6,459 nucleotides of DNA from Zoogloeaceae bacterium (GTDB lineage Bacteria > Pseudomonadota > Gammaproteobacteria > Burkholderiales > Rhodocyclaceae): NCBI GenBank assembly GCA_031290955.1, contig JAISLJ010000166.1, positions 1 to 6,459 on the forward strand, written 5' to 3'. The notes under the pieces were generated by a model that had not been told where the DNA came from, did not search any database, and was given only the letters and a program-made list of their open reading frames with translations. Shown here piece by piece: positions 6,286 through 6,459 of the stretch (its first letter is position 1; the number at the start of each line of letters is the position of its first letter). Position numbers and translations under genes: made by a program.

Positions 6286-6459
6286 TTATTGACCCGTAAA
6301 GCGGGGTTTGCGCTTTTCCAGGAAGGCGGCGAGTCCCTCACGATAATCTTCGGTGTCGAGAAAGGCGAAGGAAGCCGCTTTTTCTTCCGGGGTGAGGGGC
6401 TTGTCGTGCGCCAATCGTCGTATCCATTGCTTATGCCAGGTGGCGACCTTGGGCGCGCC
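6286..6459 (-). CDS. Enoyl-CoA hydratase/isomerase family protein, C-terminal part
   Basis: Read on the minus strand, the frame is open from the window edge (6459) to a TAA at 6286-6288 and gives 57 residues. It ends with DTEDYREGLAAFLEKRKP followed by RFTGQ, preceded by PLTPEEKAASFAF. This ending is typical of the crotonase superfamily, where the C-terminal helix with the EG(L/V)xAFLEKRKPxF pattern closes the fold and packs near the acyl-CoA site or the trimer interface. The start, the oxyanion-hole residues and the catalytic glutamates lie outside the window, so hydratase, isomerase or another crotonase activity cannot be told apart. It converges on purL with a 46-bp gap that shows no strong terminator hairpin. 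Confidence 0.88.
   Translation of the reverse strand, partial: GAPKVATWHKQWIRRLAHDKPLTPEEKAASFAFLDTEDYREGLAAFLEKRKPRFTGQ

Noticed and set aside
2151..6341. A 1,396-residue open frame antisense to nearly all of purL
   Set aside because: It mirrors purL codons in GC-rich DNA, where stops are rare on the opposite strand. Its translation shows no known motif, and it also overlaps the 3' end of the crotonase gene.

Overview
The window looks like a GC-rich chromosomal segment of a Gram-negative proteobacterium, most likely beta- or gammaproteobacterial. The evidence is a lipid A gene (lpxB) beside a fused, single-chain PurL of about 1,330 residues. Alphaproteobacteria and Gram-positive bacteria normally split PurL into PurS/PurL/PurQ. 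A betaproteobacterium is my preferred guess, but that is inference and no rRNA or other marker is present to settle it.

Layout. Positions 1-847 hold no credible gene. They hold a dense array of GC-rich hairpin repeats: three forward copies of a composite element that share a 44-nt identical core, one decayed forward copy at the left edge, and two inverted, diverged partner copies. Two copies of a second, smaller dispersed element (form 'GGATTGCCAC...CGCAATGACGA') are mixed in. Positions 848-2053 encode LpxB (lipid A disaccharide synthase). A 205-bp gap (2054-2258) carries a third copy of the small element in the opposite orientation and a perfect TATAAT -10 box. Positions 2259-6239 encode full-length PurL (phosphoribosylformylglycinamidine synthase) with an intact C-terminal glutaminase. 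Convergent to it, 6286-6459 on the minus strand is the last 57 codons of an enoyl-CoA hydratase/isomerase family gene that runs off the window.

Functionally the three genes are unrelated housekeeping or catabolic genes: outer-membrane lipid A synthesis, de novo purine synthesis, and acyl-CoA metabolism. Nothing suggests a shared operon. lpxB has repeats rather than lpxA directly upstream, purL has its own promoter-like -10 box, and the crotonase gene points the other way. I found no new enzymatic or defence system. The part most worth a second look is the repeat array, its tandem ~224-nt organisation, and the possibility that one repeat end abuts or supplies the lpxB start codon.
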